Under the pieces are notes generated by a model. That model saw only the letters and a program-made list of their open reading frames with translations, made no database searches and was not told the DNA's origin. Below, piece by piece: positions 54,801 to 64,000 of a stretch of 64,000 nt of DNA; the first letter of the stretch is position 1, and each line of letters opens with the position of its first letter. The position numbers and the translations under genes were made by a program. The stretch is from Rutstroemia sp. NJR-2017a BVV2 (lineage: Eukaryota > Ascomycota > Leotiomycetes > Helotiales > Rutstroemiaceae): positions 868,001 to 932,000 of the forward strand of contig NJPS01000062.1 of assembly GCA_002946415.1 (NCBI GenBank). Direction: 5' to 3'.

Positions 54801-56558
54801 ATGAAAAGAGCGCGATTCCCCGGCGGAATGGAGCGACGAAAGTCCTCCATTCCTCACTACCACACCTTCCCCACCCCACCACCGAAATCTCGCGGCAGAC
54901 CTCCCATCTCGCCAACATCGTCCTCCGCGCGAGATGGCTCTACGAATCCTCAATCGAACGGCGGCGAAAACGATCCCGATCATCGCAATTCCCCTCTGCC
55001 GGTCAAACAGCTCGCCATCCTGGCAGTCATCGCACTGGCAGAGCAAACCGCGCTCAACTCGATATCTCCCTACCTCCCCGAAATGACGTCAAAGTTCCCC
55101 GAAGTCGATCCTAGCCAAATCGGTCTCTATGTTGGAACGATAGCGTCCAGTTTTGCGCTCGCACAATTCGCGACGAATTTCTTCTGGGGATGGCTCTCGG
55201 ATCGAATAGGAAGGAAACCGGTTGTGATGCTCGGAACTCTGCTCACTGCGGCGTGTTTCGTGGCGTTTGGGTTCTGCAGAACTTTGTGGCAGGCGGTGCT
55301 TGTGCAGGCTTTGATGGGTCTGGTAAATGGAAATCAGGGTGTCATAAGTACATGCTTGGGGGAAATAACTGATCGCACTAATCAGAGTCAGGCTTTTGTT
55401 TGGCTGCCGGTGATATATGGGATTGGGGGAATTACAGGACCGGCTGTAGGCGGATTGTTGGTTTTGGAGGATAATCCGTTCAAGAAGGGAACGCCGAATC
55501 CATATCCGTATCTATTGCCGAACCTGTTCTCGGCTTTGGTATTGATTATTGATTTGGTTCTGACGGGTTTCTTCTTGGAGGAGAGTCTGGAGGAAGCGAA
55601 AGATCTGCCGCCATTGAAACATCGTATTGGGAATCTGTTTGCATATCTATGGCAATTTATTGGAGGAGCTCGAAAACCTACATACACGCGACCGCATTCA
55701 CGAGGTACAGGTCTCGACGATTCAGATGCCGACGACGACGCATCCGAAAACTCCTCCCTCCTCTCCATGAGCGAATTCTTCCATTCGAGCAACCAAGCAC
55801 AACTCACATATAAAGAAATTCTAAACCGCGACACCATCCTCCTTCTCTCCACCTACCTCATCTTCCAACTCTCCAACATCTCCTTCAACTCCCTCTACCC
55901 CATCTTCGCCTCCGCGCCCTCCCCGTCAGGCCGCGAACTCTCCCCCTCCGAAATCGGCCTCTCCCTCTCCTTCGCCGGCATCGTAACCATCGTCTTCCAA
56001 GTCTGCATCTTCGGGCGTCTGCGCGATCGCATGGGCAACAAAGCCACCTACCGCGCGGGGCTCTTCCTGTTCTTCATCTCCATGATGGCCATGCCGTGGG
56101 TCGGCTATAAAGACTCGTCTCCCCCGCTGGGCATCGGCTCCGGCAAGCTCTGGATCTGGATCGAAATCGGCGGCGTCCTGCTCATCAAGACAGTGGCGGC
56201 CGTCGGCGGCCTCACCAGCGCGCTGTTGCTGATTACTAACTCGGCGCCCAATCATGGCGTGCTGGGGACGCTGAATGGGCTGGCGCAGACGCTGAGTGCG
56301 GCGGGGAGAGCGGTGGGACCGTTTGTGAGTGGGGGGTTGTTTTCGTTGGGGACGAGGGTCGGGAGTGGGAATGGGGAGTTGCTTGCTTGGGGGGTGTTTG
56401 GGGGTGTAGCGTTTGTGGGGTTTCTAGGTAGTTGGGGAATTAGGGGGGAGCAGTTGGAGAGTGAGGAGTGGAGTGATGAGGAAGAGGGCGATGAAGAGAG
56501 TGGGAGTGGCAGCGGGAGTGCAAGTGGAAGTGGGAGTGAAGGCGAAGGGAGAAGATAG
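54801..56558 (+). CDS. MFS transporter, TetA/ZIFL-like (YCR023C-type), 585 aa
   Basis: Single exon from the ATG at 54801 (MKRARFPGGMERRKS); an alternative ATG at 54828 is possible. A basic, Pro/Ser-rich N-terminus leads to the first membrane helix at PVKQLAILAVIALAEQTALN. MFS signatures include NFFWGWLSDRIGRKPVVMLG (the loop 2-3 motif) and VQALMGLVNGNQGVISTCLG. The helix-5 motif follows in LPVIYGIGGITGPAVGGLLV. A long polar loop after helix six (about 290-350, SRGTGLDDSDADDDASENS) separates two 6-helix halves. The second half holds FNSLYPIFASAP and FGRLRDRMGNKATYRAGLFL. The C-terminus is acidic and then low complexity (GSGSGSASGSGSEGEG). Substrate unknown; relatives include zinc-induced facilitator-like and fungal putative drug transporters. 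Codon usage switches twice from C-ending to G-ending along the gene. Confidence 0.9.
   Translation: MKRARFPGGMERRKSSIPHYHTFPTPPPKSRGRPPISPTSSSARDGSTNPQSNGGENDPDHRNSPLPVKQLAILAVIALAEQTALNSISPYLPEMTSKFPEVDPSQIGLYVGTIASSFALAQFATNFFWGWLSDRIGRKPVVMLGTLLTAACFVAFGFCRTLWQAVLVQALMGLVNGNQGVISTCLGEITDRTNQSQAFVWLPVIYGIGGITGPAVGGLLVLEDNPFKKGTPNPYPYLLPNLFSALVLIIDLVLTGFFLEESLEEAKDLPPLKHRIGNLFAYLWQFIGGARKPTYTRPHSRGTGLDDSDADDDASENSSLLSMSEFFHSSNQAQLTYKEILNRDTILLLSTYLIFQLSNISFNSLYPIFASAPSPSGRELSPSEIGLSLSFAGIVTIVFQVCIFGRLRDRMGNKATYRAGLFLFFISMMAMPWVGYKDSSPPLGIGSGKLWIWIEIGGVLLIKTVAAVGGLTSALLLITNSAPNHGVLGTLNGLAQTLSAAGRAVGPFVSGGLFSLGTRVGSGNGELLAWGVFGGVAFVGFLGSWGIRGEQLESEEWSDEEEGDEESGSGSGSASGSGSEGEGRR
56494..56552 (+). 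repeat. Coding GS-repeat at the end of the MFS gene
   Basis: An AGTGGGAGTGGC-type hexamer repeat encodes Gly-Ser pairs at the C-terminus. Slippage-prone low complexity; in frame. Confidence 0.75.
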
Positions 56559-58471
56559 TTATGGGTATGCATAAATAGTGGAAAGGAGCGGGAAGTAGTA
56601 TGTACGGCTGTTACGATATATATAGCATGGCAGATAAGGAGATACATAGATTCATAGAGACTGAAAGCCACGGCAAAGCGGCACGCATCATGCAGAGGAG
56701 TTCATAGCGAGGATAAGGATACGAGTATTTTTCATTCATGGGTTTCTGGATTAGGGCAAGGAGTTCTTGGGTAGGCATGAAGTGTAGCGCTGTGGAATGA
56801 GATAGAATGGAGATATGTGGGCTGACTGGCTGCGTTTTGTGTATAGATAGTGATGAAATTGCTATCAGCGGATACGTCGGTCTCTTTTATCGTTCTCAAG
56901 TTGTATAATTCGGATTTATGAATACACTAAGTTTGGCAGTGAGTGGAGTGCTATCTATGATTTTATGGAATGGTTCTGTGGGAGTTGGTGGGAAAGTTTG
57001 GAGGCTGGGTATGATTGTTCATACATGAGAAGTGTAAGAGGATTTTCATGAGTTCATTGGTCTACACGATTGGACGTTCTTCTGGTATTATTGCTGCTGG
57101 ATTCTTCTTTACTAGCTAGCTTCACCTATCCAGGGAAGGGAGTCTTTGCCAGAGGAGAAATCTGCAGGATGAAAAAGTTCTTCCTTTCCCTAGCTGTACA
57201 GTACCTCAGACGGAGAAGTCTTTTGATCAGCTTTTTTGCCTGCATTGTTAAGTCTGAGTGCAGGACAAACAGACATTGCTGGGTATTTCCTCTTTGCTCC
57301 TGTATTCTTAATGATATCGACCTCTGGTTTCTAGGCGGAGGGCTTTCAGCGGAGGTGAAGAGTTTGTTTCCGTCTGGATGATGCGTTCCTTATGAATATC
57401 TTGTGCGTTCTGCTCTGCAGGCTTCTTCAAGGGATAAATTCTCTCTTAGAAGTGACTGAGGAGACGACTGCTGTTTCAGCTCCAGATGAGCCGATGATCG
57501 AGGAGCTATTTCCGAAAATGCAGGAGTATCTCTGCTCGCGAAGCGGAGGAAAAACACCTTCGTAATTTAGTTGCGTGTACGTCTGGTCTTTGCTTCTTCC
57601 GCTGGTAGTTTACCGTCAGAAGAAAAGCTAGCATAATCATCTCATCTGTAGTGTCATCGCATGTGTAGTGAATCACCACCATTCGAAGGGTACATTTCAG
57701 GGTTCTGTCTTTATCCCCTTTCTCTCCATTCAGACGTGAACAATAATCTGGTTGTTCGTTTTCTTTATAATGGTGGCATTGTCATAAATCGTAGGTTTCG
57801 TATCAAAGGGAGTGTGTTATTGTTGCGGGCATGATTTTAGATCTAACGACGCATCGTTTCCGACATGGTGTGTTGAAGCTGCTGACAGGATCTCGGAAAG
57901 CAAAGTAGCTTTTACGCAGCGCGGGCAACGCCTCAGTTTTGGTATTCACACGAAAGAGTTATCCTCCAAACATGTTTTTGGGGCATATTCACGCAGCGCT
58001 AATGAGCTCTCAATCACCAAAAGAGCGTTGCAAGTGGGAATGGTATTTGTCTGAATGCTGATGTTTTCCATTTTTGGGCTCTAGAAGTTGTAACAAGAAG
58101 TTATGGGGCGACAAAGGGAATGATTAACAAAGGAATACAGTGAATCATCAACGTAGCGCTTTAGTTGTTCACCAAATCTCGTGTCAGTTGTTAAGGCAAA
58201 TATATGTTGGGAGTAAGAGAAAACAACCATTTTATTTTTATACATGTATATTCAGGTTATTCGAACATGTCGGCTCAGAGTACCAGCCAGTGCCTATATT
58301 AATGTTTGCTTCTCCCCAGACTTCCTTGCCATATATCTACTCTCCCGGCCTAGCACTTCAGCCTACTACCCAAGATTAATCCCATTGTCTCCAAGCTCAG
58401 AGTAATTATACCTTTCAGAAGCCAGCTCTCGTCGTCAATCCTCAAGCAAAACCATTCTGTTCAGCATCAAC
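56559..58471. other. Intergenic region, 1.9 kb
   Basis: Holds the MFS 3' flank and the promoter of the small Cys-rich gene. The frame at 57070-57381 (+) begins at a non-ATG codon (TTG at 57070) and is judged spurious; 57812-58054 likewise has no feature. T-rich overall. A non-coding RNA is possible but not shown. Confidence 0.35.
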
Positions 58472-58711
58472 ATGCCTCAAGCAGCCAAGTTTAACACAGC
58501 TAGCTCTTCCAGCCCCATCGCCATGGCCGGAAAGAGCATACATGATCATCTGACTATCGACGTGAGCAAGCCCAAGCAAGTGGGGAGTTGCTACACCGAT
58601 ATGATCTGCTGTGTATGCAATGCCACTACCCGCCTCATCTACGGTGTCCCAGGAGTAACGTGCTGCGATGAATGTGGGCACTTTGAGTGCAATGACTGCG
58701 AGTTTGAGTAG
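58472..58711 (+). CDS. Small Cys-rich protein, 79 aa, probable zinc-binding
   Basis: Single exon, start MPQAAKFNTASSSSPIAMAG in a good context (CAACATG). No signal peptide. The last 40 residues hold eight cysteines in CxxC-like pairs: GSCYTDMICCVCNATTR, then GVPGVTCCDECGHFECNDCE. This spacing looks like a small zinc ribbon or treble-clef type fold, not a secreted disulphide protein, because no hydrophobic leader precedes it. I do not recognise the family. The upstream half is polar and disordered. Short length leaves some doubt, but the Cys pattern at the correct end of an intact frame is hard to explain as noise. Confidence 0.65.
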   Translation: MPQAAKFNTASSSSPIAMAGKSIHDHLTIDVSKPKQVGSCYTDMICCVCNATTRLIYGVPGVTCCDECGHFECNDCEFE

Positions 58712-60490
58712 GCGTTACTAGTGTGATTCCTCTGCGGATATTGACCACTAGGTTTCACGTTCACGAAAGGGGAAAGCCACGTTGGCTGTGAGTGCTTTAC
58801 AGAATCAGGCATCTGAAAGAAGTCGTGATGTAACGGCTCGTCCTTGGATGCTTATCGGGACGAGGGAATTCCGTATGTCGAAGGAGTTTGCGTCTGCAGG
58901 TCAGAACCGGCAGAATGCAGTGTGGTGCAGTTAGGAGGGAAATTTTTGGAAATCCGGGGGCAGGAAGGATTGGTTAATGGAAAAGCTCCCTAACGACTAG
59001 TTGTAGATTGTACTTTTTGGTTCCCTGGCCGCTCGATAAACGAAATATCACCAAATCATAAACAGGTTCCTTCTCGAAAGTGATGATCATAAATTCATAA
59101 TGCCTCGTGATATAGTCAATGGCCAGGACAGCGTGCTTCCACGACTCTGTGTGCTCCCTCAGCAGGAATATATGAGCATTTTTTGAACGACGAGTAGAGT
59201 AGCTCGGACACGTAGCCATGGGGATTTTCGGTCCTTGACCCATTGACTATGCACCAGTGAAATAGCTTCCATGACCGCGTGATGCACAGAATCCAACGAT
59301 GCAATCTATCCAAGGTCTGAATCGTCTGTATCCTCCAAGTTGTTTGCCACCCTTAGCAGCACTACTTATTGGAGTGGAATCAGTACTGCCGTGAAGTTTG
59401 ACCACTCATGTTCAAGCATTTGGCACGAGCGAGGGAGATGAGGCAAGCGGCAGGCATGTAATTCTTAGATGACACCACTCCCTTGAGGGTTCGGCTCGTG
59501 ATTGATCGTTAACCCGCGATGGGATTCCTTCTATGCAGTTTAAAGAATCCATGTTTGATAATTAACGTTAATTTCGAGTAATCTGGAAGGAGGGTAGTTC
59601 AATCCAGACGAACATGAGTTGAAGTGACCCAATGAACATGGTTAACATATGTTGAGTTCCTGCGATACGATACCACCCAACAGTCCAACGTCAAGTAGGT
59701 TTGTTGAATTCCATCTATGACTCTTGATCCGTGTCAGCATACAGGATGCAAGGTCAAATTCAGAGATAGGTAACGCGACCCGGAAACCAACCTCGACTGA
59801 TGGAATCGAGTGGAAGCGATCTACCAGAGGGTGCAGCATTTCATTAACCACCTCTAACTTCATGAATTCCAAATCGATTCAAACATTGATATTGACGGCT
59901 GTCGCTGCATCGATAGCTTAGTATCGGTAGGTGGAAGTCCGGATTGTTTTAGGACAGTCGGATTGTGGAGAAGTGTAGTGGTTAAGGAATTGAATCACCA
60001 CGCGCCCAGTGATCGGAACAGGTTCCACCATCGTAGTTTGAAGATCCAGTAGTATAACATCACACTGGGCTTATCTTCTGGTCAGACAACATTCATATGG
60101 GTTGGTCGCGAATGAAGCCGAAACTCCCCGGTAACATTGATTACCTGCAGCAGGCCCATGTCAATCCACCCTTGGAGGACCGAGTTGTTGATACGAGATT
60201 AATGGGCCTGGGCTTTTGGTTATGCACGCAAAAGCGGCATGAGCAGATAGTGCTCCATATGTAGAATTGATGATGCAATTGTAGGTTGGCTTGGGTTGTA
60301 TTACCGTTTGCTGTGGTTTTGTGGTAGACGCATGTACATGTACAATGTACATACATGTCCGTGATTCCTGATAGAGAGTATGCAACAGGTCCTAGATATC
60401 ATGATAAGGACCTTTCTATTTATTGTAGGTGTACATTTGAATCATCGGTCCCGAACAATTCGATAGTGTGTGTTATGGGTATCTATTTCC
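58712..60490. other. Intergenic region between convergent genes, 1.8 kb
   Basis: 3' flanks of the Cys-rich gene and the acyltransferase gene. A minus-strand frame at 58974-59243 looks somewhat protein-like but has no start context or domain. A near-palindrome of ACATGTA units lies at 60331-60357. Confidence 0.35.
60331..60357. repeat. CATGTA near-palindrome
   Basis: CATGTACATGTAC-AATGTACATACATG can fold on itself. It lies about 130 nt downstream of the acyltransferase stop on its strand; could act in 3'-end formation or be chance. Confidence 0.5.
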
Positions 60491-61951
60491 TCATGCTTTA
60501 ACAGACTGTGGCGGGAGAATTTTCCTGTACAACCACTGTGCAAACTTAACGCTAGGTTCATCGATCAACTTGGTGACAATCTCTGCCAACCAAAGATTCG
60601 CCGGAAAAATAATAAGATGTGGCAACAGGAAATTCAGCTCTAGACCGAATGGTCCTGCATCCGATATGGGAAAAAGATTCGTCCATGGTACAAGTTCTGG
60701 CATGTCGCTTTTCGGTCGCCCAACTGCTGCATATAACCTATCTGCCAGCGTATTCATGATTGGGCCATGGACTAGATAGAAGGCGAAAGATATGCGGCCT
60801 AGATATTGGCAGAACCGTGTTTCGAAGAAGCTCTTCAGAGACGGAATGCGAGGGACGGAGGCAACCAATGCACCCGAAGCCCAGAAAAGGTAGAAGAATT
60901 TGTAGTCAAAAACTGCCTGCGGCTTCAACATCGATAGATAGTACCAACCAGGAGATTGCTTGAGCTCGTTAAGGTCGTCGCTGTGAGAAGGAATTCCTCC
61001 GAGGAATAAGGCGACAATGAAAAGATTGAAGAATATCAACTCTTTGAATGACTCGAAAAACCAAAACCATCGTGGTAGATCGTTGTTTTCGGCCAGTAGT
61101 TCCAAATCGCAGAGAAGCATTCCTCCCATGAATATGGCACAATGCGATCCGTCGGCAATATACATGAAGTAATATATCAATCCAACTTCACACCACAGGC
61201 GAGCATTTCGCGTGGCTCTCGAAAAGGCTAGGAGTGACGTGTAAATGGCGATGGAGCCTCTAAATTCGACAGGAATCGACCAAGTGTGGACGTTGTATGA
61301 GAACCAAGGCTCACCGCCGACCCTGAATACATAACTGAAGTTCTTCAACTCGGTGTACCAGTTCCAGACCTCCTCACGCCACGTCGCTTTCTGGTCGGAT
61401 TCAACCCAGATACCAAAGACGTGCCATGAAGTCATGTATAAAAATGTCGTAGCAATGACTGGAATATAGAGACGCAGCCATCGTCTAAAGAGAGCAGATG
61501 ACAAGTTATCTCCAAGCTTGACGTACTCGCCCGCTTGTATCAGCATCAATGGCTTTCTGGACAATACAAAGCCTGAGATGACGAAAAACGTTGTCACTGC
61601 GAAGTGTCCTCCAACCAGGAAGTTTCGCACCAGCGGCAGACAAGCCAGATAGTACTTTCCATCGAAGCCGAATGCATTCTCAAAGATCTTGTTGCCTCCT
61701 TGAGCTGTGTGAGCCCATAACTCGTGGTGCATAACATAGACAAGCAAAGCTGCCCATCCCCTCAAGCCATCGAGCCAAGCGGTGCTGCTTGCTTGCTTTG
61801 GTGGGCCATTCGTCCTGTTAAAGATCGAAGGTCTCACGATATCTGCGCAAAATTTCTTCGCTTTCCAATACTTCTGAGACGGTTTAGTGAAATCAGTTTG
61901 GATTTCATCCATATACGTCTGATCCAGTAGGCCTCCATATTCAGCAGGCAT
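60491..61951 (-). CDS. Acyltransferase 3 family membrane protein, 486 aa
   Basis: Polytopic membrane O-acyltransferase of the family that acetylates sugars or lipids, probably in ER, Golgi or plasma membrane. Single exon, start MPAEYGGLLDQTYMDEIQTD at 61951. The family start is clear at WLDGLRGWAALLVYVMHHEL, with the conserved His in the first helix. Next is the second signature GGHFAVTTFFVISGFVLSRK, then RRWLRLYIPVIATTFLYMTS. Around ten hydrophobic helices follow, ending with YLGRISFAFYLVHGPIMNTL, which matches the last conserved helix. No fused SGNH domain, unlike bacterial OafA-type proteins. It is divergent from the GT32 gene. Fungal relatives are common and mostly uncharacterised; the substrate cannot be read. 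Confidence 0.92.
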   Translation of the reverse strand: MPAEYGGLLDQTYMDEIQTDFTKPSQKYWKAKKFCADIVRPSIFNRTNGPPKQASSTAWLDGLRGWAALLVYVMHHELWAHTAQGGNKIFENAFGFDGKYYLACLPLVRNFLVGGHFAVTTFFVISGFVLSRKPLMLIQAGEYVKLGDNLSSALFRRWLRLYIPVIATTFLYMTSWHVFGIWVESDQKATWREEVWNWYTELKNFSYVFRVGGEPWFSYNVHTWSIPVEFRGSIAIYTSLLAFSRATRNARLWCEVGLIYYFMYIADGSHCAIFMGGMLLCDLELLAENNDLPRWFWFFESFKELIFFNLFIVALFLGGIPSHSDDLNELKQSPGWYYLSMLKPQAVFDYKFFYLFWASGALVASVPRIPSLKSFFETRFCQYLGRISFAFYLVHGPIMNTLADRLYAAVGRPKSDMPELVPWTNLFPISDAGPFGLELNFLLPHLIIFPANLWLAEIVTKLIDEPSVKFAQWLYRKILPPQSVKA

Positions 61952-62814
61952 TTTCGATATTCAGTACACTCGGATATGGGTGAAGTGAATGTTGCCTTCG
62001 GGGGATCCGACGGTTGAAAGCTCACGAGGTTTGAGCTAGTAGATGTAAATGAAGAAATTTCTTGACCTTATGCCATGTAGATGAGCTTGTCGCTGCCCTT
62101 GCGCTCGGAAGCTTGATCACAAGCAAGAATTCGTCTGTGCCAGCCATCCCCGAGGTTCGGGTGCCGATCTTATGCGGGGTACCGAAACTGGGTATAGTTT
62201 TTTCAATATCACATTTGCGCTGATCAATTTATTTCGTGTCCTCGTTCGGATGACAAGGTGAATTGAGGATTAGTCCCAACAAATACTAACAGGCTTGGAA
62301 AATGATTGGCATACAACACCCCAACACTAGCGGGGGTTTGTTCCCGTGCTACTAAACCTCACATAACATACCGAGGCCACTAGATTGCGCCGTTACATCG
62401 AAGTCCGGCCAAGTTACCCCACGGGGATGTATCCACTGCACCCCTGATGTTAGTATCTGATGCCATTGGAGAATGGCAAACGACTATGTTATAGTGGCGG
62501 CATTTGTTGCCATTAAAGCAACCGTTTGCATAATCTTCATAAACTCTGTCAGGGACAAAAACCAGCCCCTGGTTAATGGCTCCGGCCATGGAAAACCTCA
62601 TTTGGGAATGAGAAAGCGATTGAGGCCCGCAATCCTGATGAGATTTTTATTGATCTGTACTGCCTGACGTCAACCCTGCGAAGTCTCAGCTGCAGAATAC
62701 CACTTTTGTTATGTCCCGCAGGCATTCGCCGATCTATCAAAAGTCGAGATAAAACCTCGGATAACATAACTTTTTGCATCTGATTGATTCTGCTCCTCGT
62801 CGCAGAACGTTAAC
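61952..62814. promoter_or_regulatory. Divergent promoter region between acyltransferase and GT32 genes
   Basis: About 860 nt between two ATGs pointing apart. No coding support; the 62473-62667 frame is short and featureless. It should contain both promoters. Confidence 0.45.
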
Positions 62815-64000
62815 ATGCATTTGTTCCTCCCAGAGAGTCTGAATCTGTATGCAACCACGATGGATAAGTTACGCAAAACGCAGAGGCTACAGCCTACGAC
62901 ATCCCAGTTTGGTGGTCGTCTGCCGAGACAAATCCAGAGAGCTTTGCCAATTTATGCTATCCTCATAATTCTCATCCTCATCATATCGAACGCGGATACT
63001 TTGAAATCAACCTCGATAACTCGTCATAGCGCACCAAAGCGCGATTTATCGCAGAAGACTTTCAAGGCGAGCACGGACTTTCCGAGGAAGATATGGCAGA
63101 CGTGGAAGATCGATCCCTTAGGGTTCGCAGAAAGAGATCTTCTAAGTGCTAGGACCTGGACACAACTCAATCCGGGACACCGATACGAGGTGCTGACCGA
63201 CAACAACGATATGTATTATGTCGAAACACATTTTGGTCCAGACGGTATCAATCGTCCAGACATCGTTGAGATGTATCGGTCGCTGAAAGTTCAGATCATC
63301 AAGGCAGACTTGTTGCGCTACTTGATCATGTACGTTGAGGGAGGTGTATACACAGACATTGATGTTGAGGGATTGAAGCCCGTCGACAGATGGATTCCCG
63401 ACCGATATGATAAGGCAGAAGTAGAAATGGTCATCAGCGTCGAGATTGACCAGCCTGATTGGGTTGACCATCCCATTCTTGGCAAGAAATCGGAGTCTTT
63501 CTGCCAATGGACCTTTATGTGCAAACCTCGCCTTCCAGTCATGCTGACACTTGTCGACAACATCTTAGCATGGCTGAACGATGTCGCAAAGAAACAGAAA
63601 GTTCCAATCCCTGAGATCAAGCTCGACTTCGATGAAGTATTGTGTGGAACAGGACCTTCAGCCTTCACTGGCGCGATCATGGAACAGATGAGCAAGAACG
63701 TAGGCCATACCGTTGAATGGGACACATTCCATGCTATGTCAGAGTCAAAACTCGTTGGTGGATTTTTGGTTCTTACCGTGGAGGCCTTCGCTGCTGGACA
63801 AGGACATTCCGATTCTGGAAACCACGACGCAAGAGGAGCTCTGGTTAAGCATCATTACCACGCCTCCGAATGGCCATTGCTGCATCCTCGTTACAGTCAT
63901 CCAATATACGGTGAAGTTGAGAAGTGCAACTGGGAACCAAAATGTATCCAAGCTTGGGACGCAAATAAAGCTGCCTTCGATGCTCTTACACCGGAAGAGC
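62815..64000 (+). CDS. GT32 (OCH1-like) glycosyltransferase, partial at right edge
   Basis: Frame open without a stop from the ATG at 62815 to the window end, 395 codons; an in-frame ATG at 62860 (MDKLRKTQR) is an alternative. A type II anchor, ALPIYAILIILILIIS, lies at about residues 43-58. The GT32 DXD core is plain: FPRKIWQTWKIDP near the start of the catalytic domain, then AGAxLLRYLI-type KADLLRYLIMYVEGGVYTDI with Asp181 and Asp183 as the metal-binding DXD. QPDWVDHPILGKKSESFCQW and FLVLTVEAFAAGQGHSDSGN further match the OCH1/HOC1 plan. Predicted Golgi alpha-mannosyl or related sugar transferase using a nucleotide sugar. The C-terminus lies outside the window. Divergent from the acyltransferase 3 gene. 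Confidence 0.9.
   Translation, partial: MHLFLPESLNLYATTMDKLRKTQRLQPTTSQFGGRLPRQIQRALPIYAILIILILIISNADTLKSTSITRHSAPKRDLSQKTFKASTDFPRKIWQTWKIDPLGFAERDLLSARTWTQLNPGHRYEVLTDNNDMYYVETHFGPDGINRPDIVEMYRSLKVQIIKADLLRYLIMYVEGGVYTDIDVEGLKPVDRWIPDRYDKAEVEMVISVEIDQPDWVDHPILGKKSESFCQWTFMCKPRLPVMLTLVDNILAWLNDVAKKQKVPIPEIKLDFDEVLCGTGPSAFTGAIMEQMSKNVGHTVEWDTFHAMSESKLVGGFLVLTVEAFAAGQGHSDSGNHDARGALVKHHYHASEWPLLHPRYSHPIYGEVEKCNWEPKCIQAWDANKAAFDALTPEE

Noticed and set aside
55926..56255. 109-codon minus-strand frame in the second MFS gene
   Set aside because: Same composition-driven shadow effect; Ala/Asp/Glu-rich without domain.
34541..56558. A secondary-metabolite gene cluster suggested by the two MFS transporters
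   Set aside because: No polyketide, peptide, terpene or tailoring enzymes are nearby; the transporters are 20 kb apart.
58974..59243. 89-codon minus-strand frame with protein-like C-terminal part
   Set aside because: No start context, no partner exon and no domain; kept only as a note in the intergenic entry.
1..64000. Transposons, rRNA, CRISPR arrays or prokaryotic operons
   Set aside because: No transposase or reverse-transcriptase motifs, no LTR pairs, no rRNA sequence, no regularly spaced repeats; spliced genes exclude a bacterial origin.

Overview
This is a stretch of nuclear DNA from a filamentous ascomycete fungus. The genes carry short GT-AG introns of about 45-125 nt, many with TRAC-type branch points (CTAAC or CTGAC). 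They are interspersed on both strands without operons, and families typical of filamentous ascomycetes are present: a HET domain, GH16, a DNase1-type secreted protein, DUF3237, DHA1-type MFS and a bifunctional HIS7. The gene set and intron style remind me of Leotiomycetes, but that is an impression and not a result. I found no transposase, retroelement, rRNA, CRISPR or polyketide/peptide synthase gene.

Layout. 0-9.5 kb: the start and body of quinolinate phosphoribosyltransferase (cut by the left edge), an F-box protein, and two long orphan genes. 9.5-15 kb: tRNA-Lys(UUU), a short orphan and a DUF3237 protein. 15-24 kb: HIS7, a secreted GH16 glucanase, two unrecognised genes and a small single-pass membrane protein with a repeated tail. 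24.1-27.6 kb: a gene-poor stretch. 27.6-36.2 kb: a VPS62-type protein, a dynamin-family GTPase and a DHA1 MFS transporter. 36.7-41.1 kb: a transaldolase paralogue and an 886-residue HET-domain protein. 41.1-44.6 kb: another gene-poor stretch. 44.6-64 kb: a small orphan, a divergent pair of type II membrane proteins (beta-propeller-like and SGNH/CE2-esterase-like), a DNase1-type secreted protein, a second MFS transporter, a 79-residue Cys-rich protein, and a divergent pair of an acyltransferase-3 membrane protein and a GT32/OCH1-like glycosyltransferase (cut by the right edge).

Most genes look unrelated and housekeeping or accessory. The one grouping I think deserves attention is between 47 and 64 kb. 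There, two head-to-head gene pairs encode four predicted secretory-pathway membrane proteins whose families suggest glycan building (GT32), glycan acylation (acyltransferase 3), de-acylation (SGNH/CE2-like) and glycan cleavage or binding (propeller). That they act together is inference. Exon structures below were worked out by hand from splice signals, reading-frame phase and remembered family sequence, so small coordinate errors are possible.
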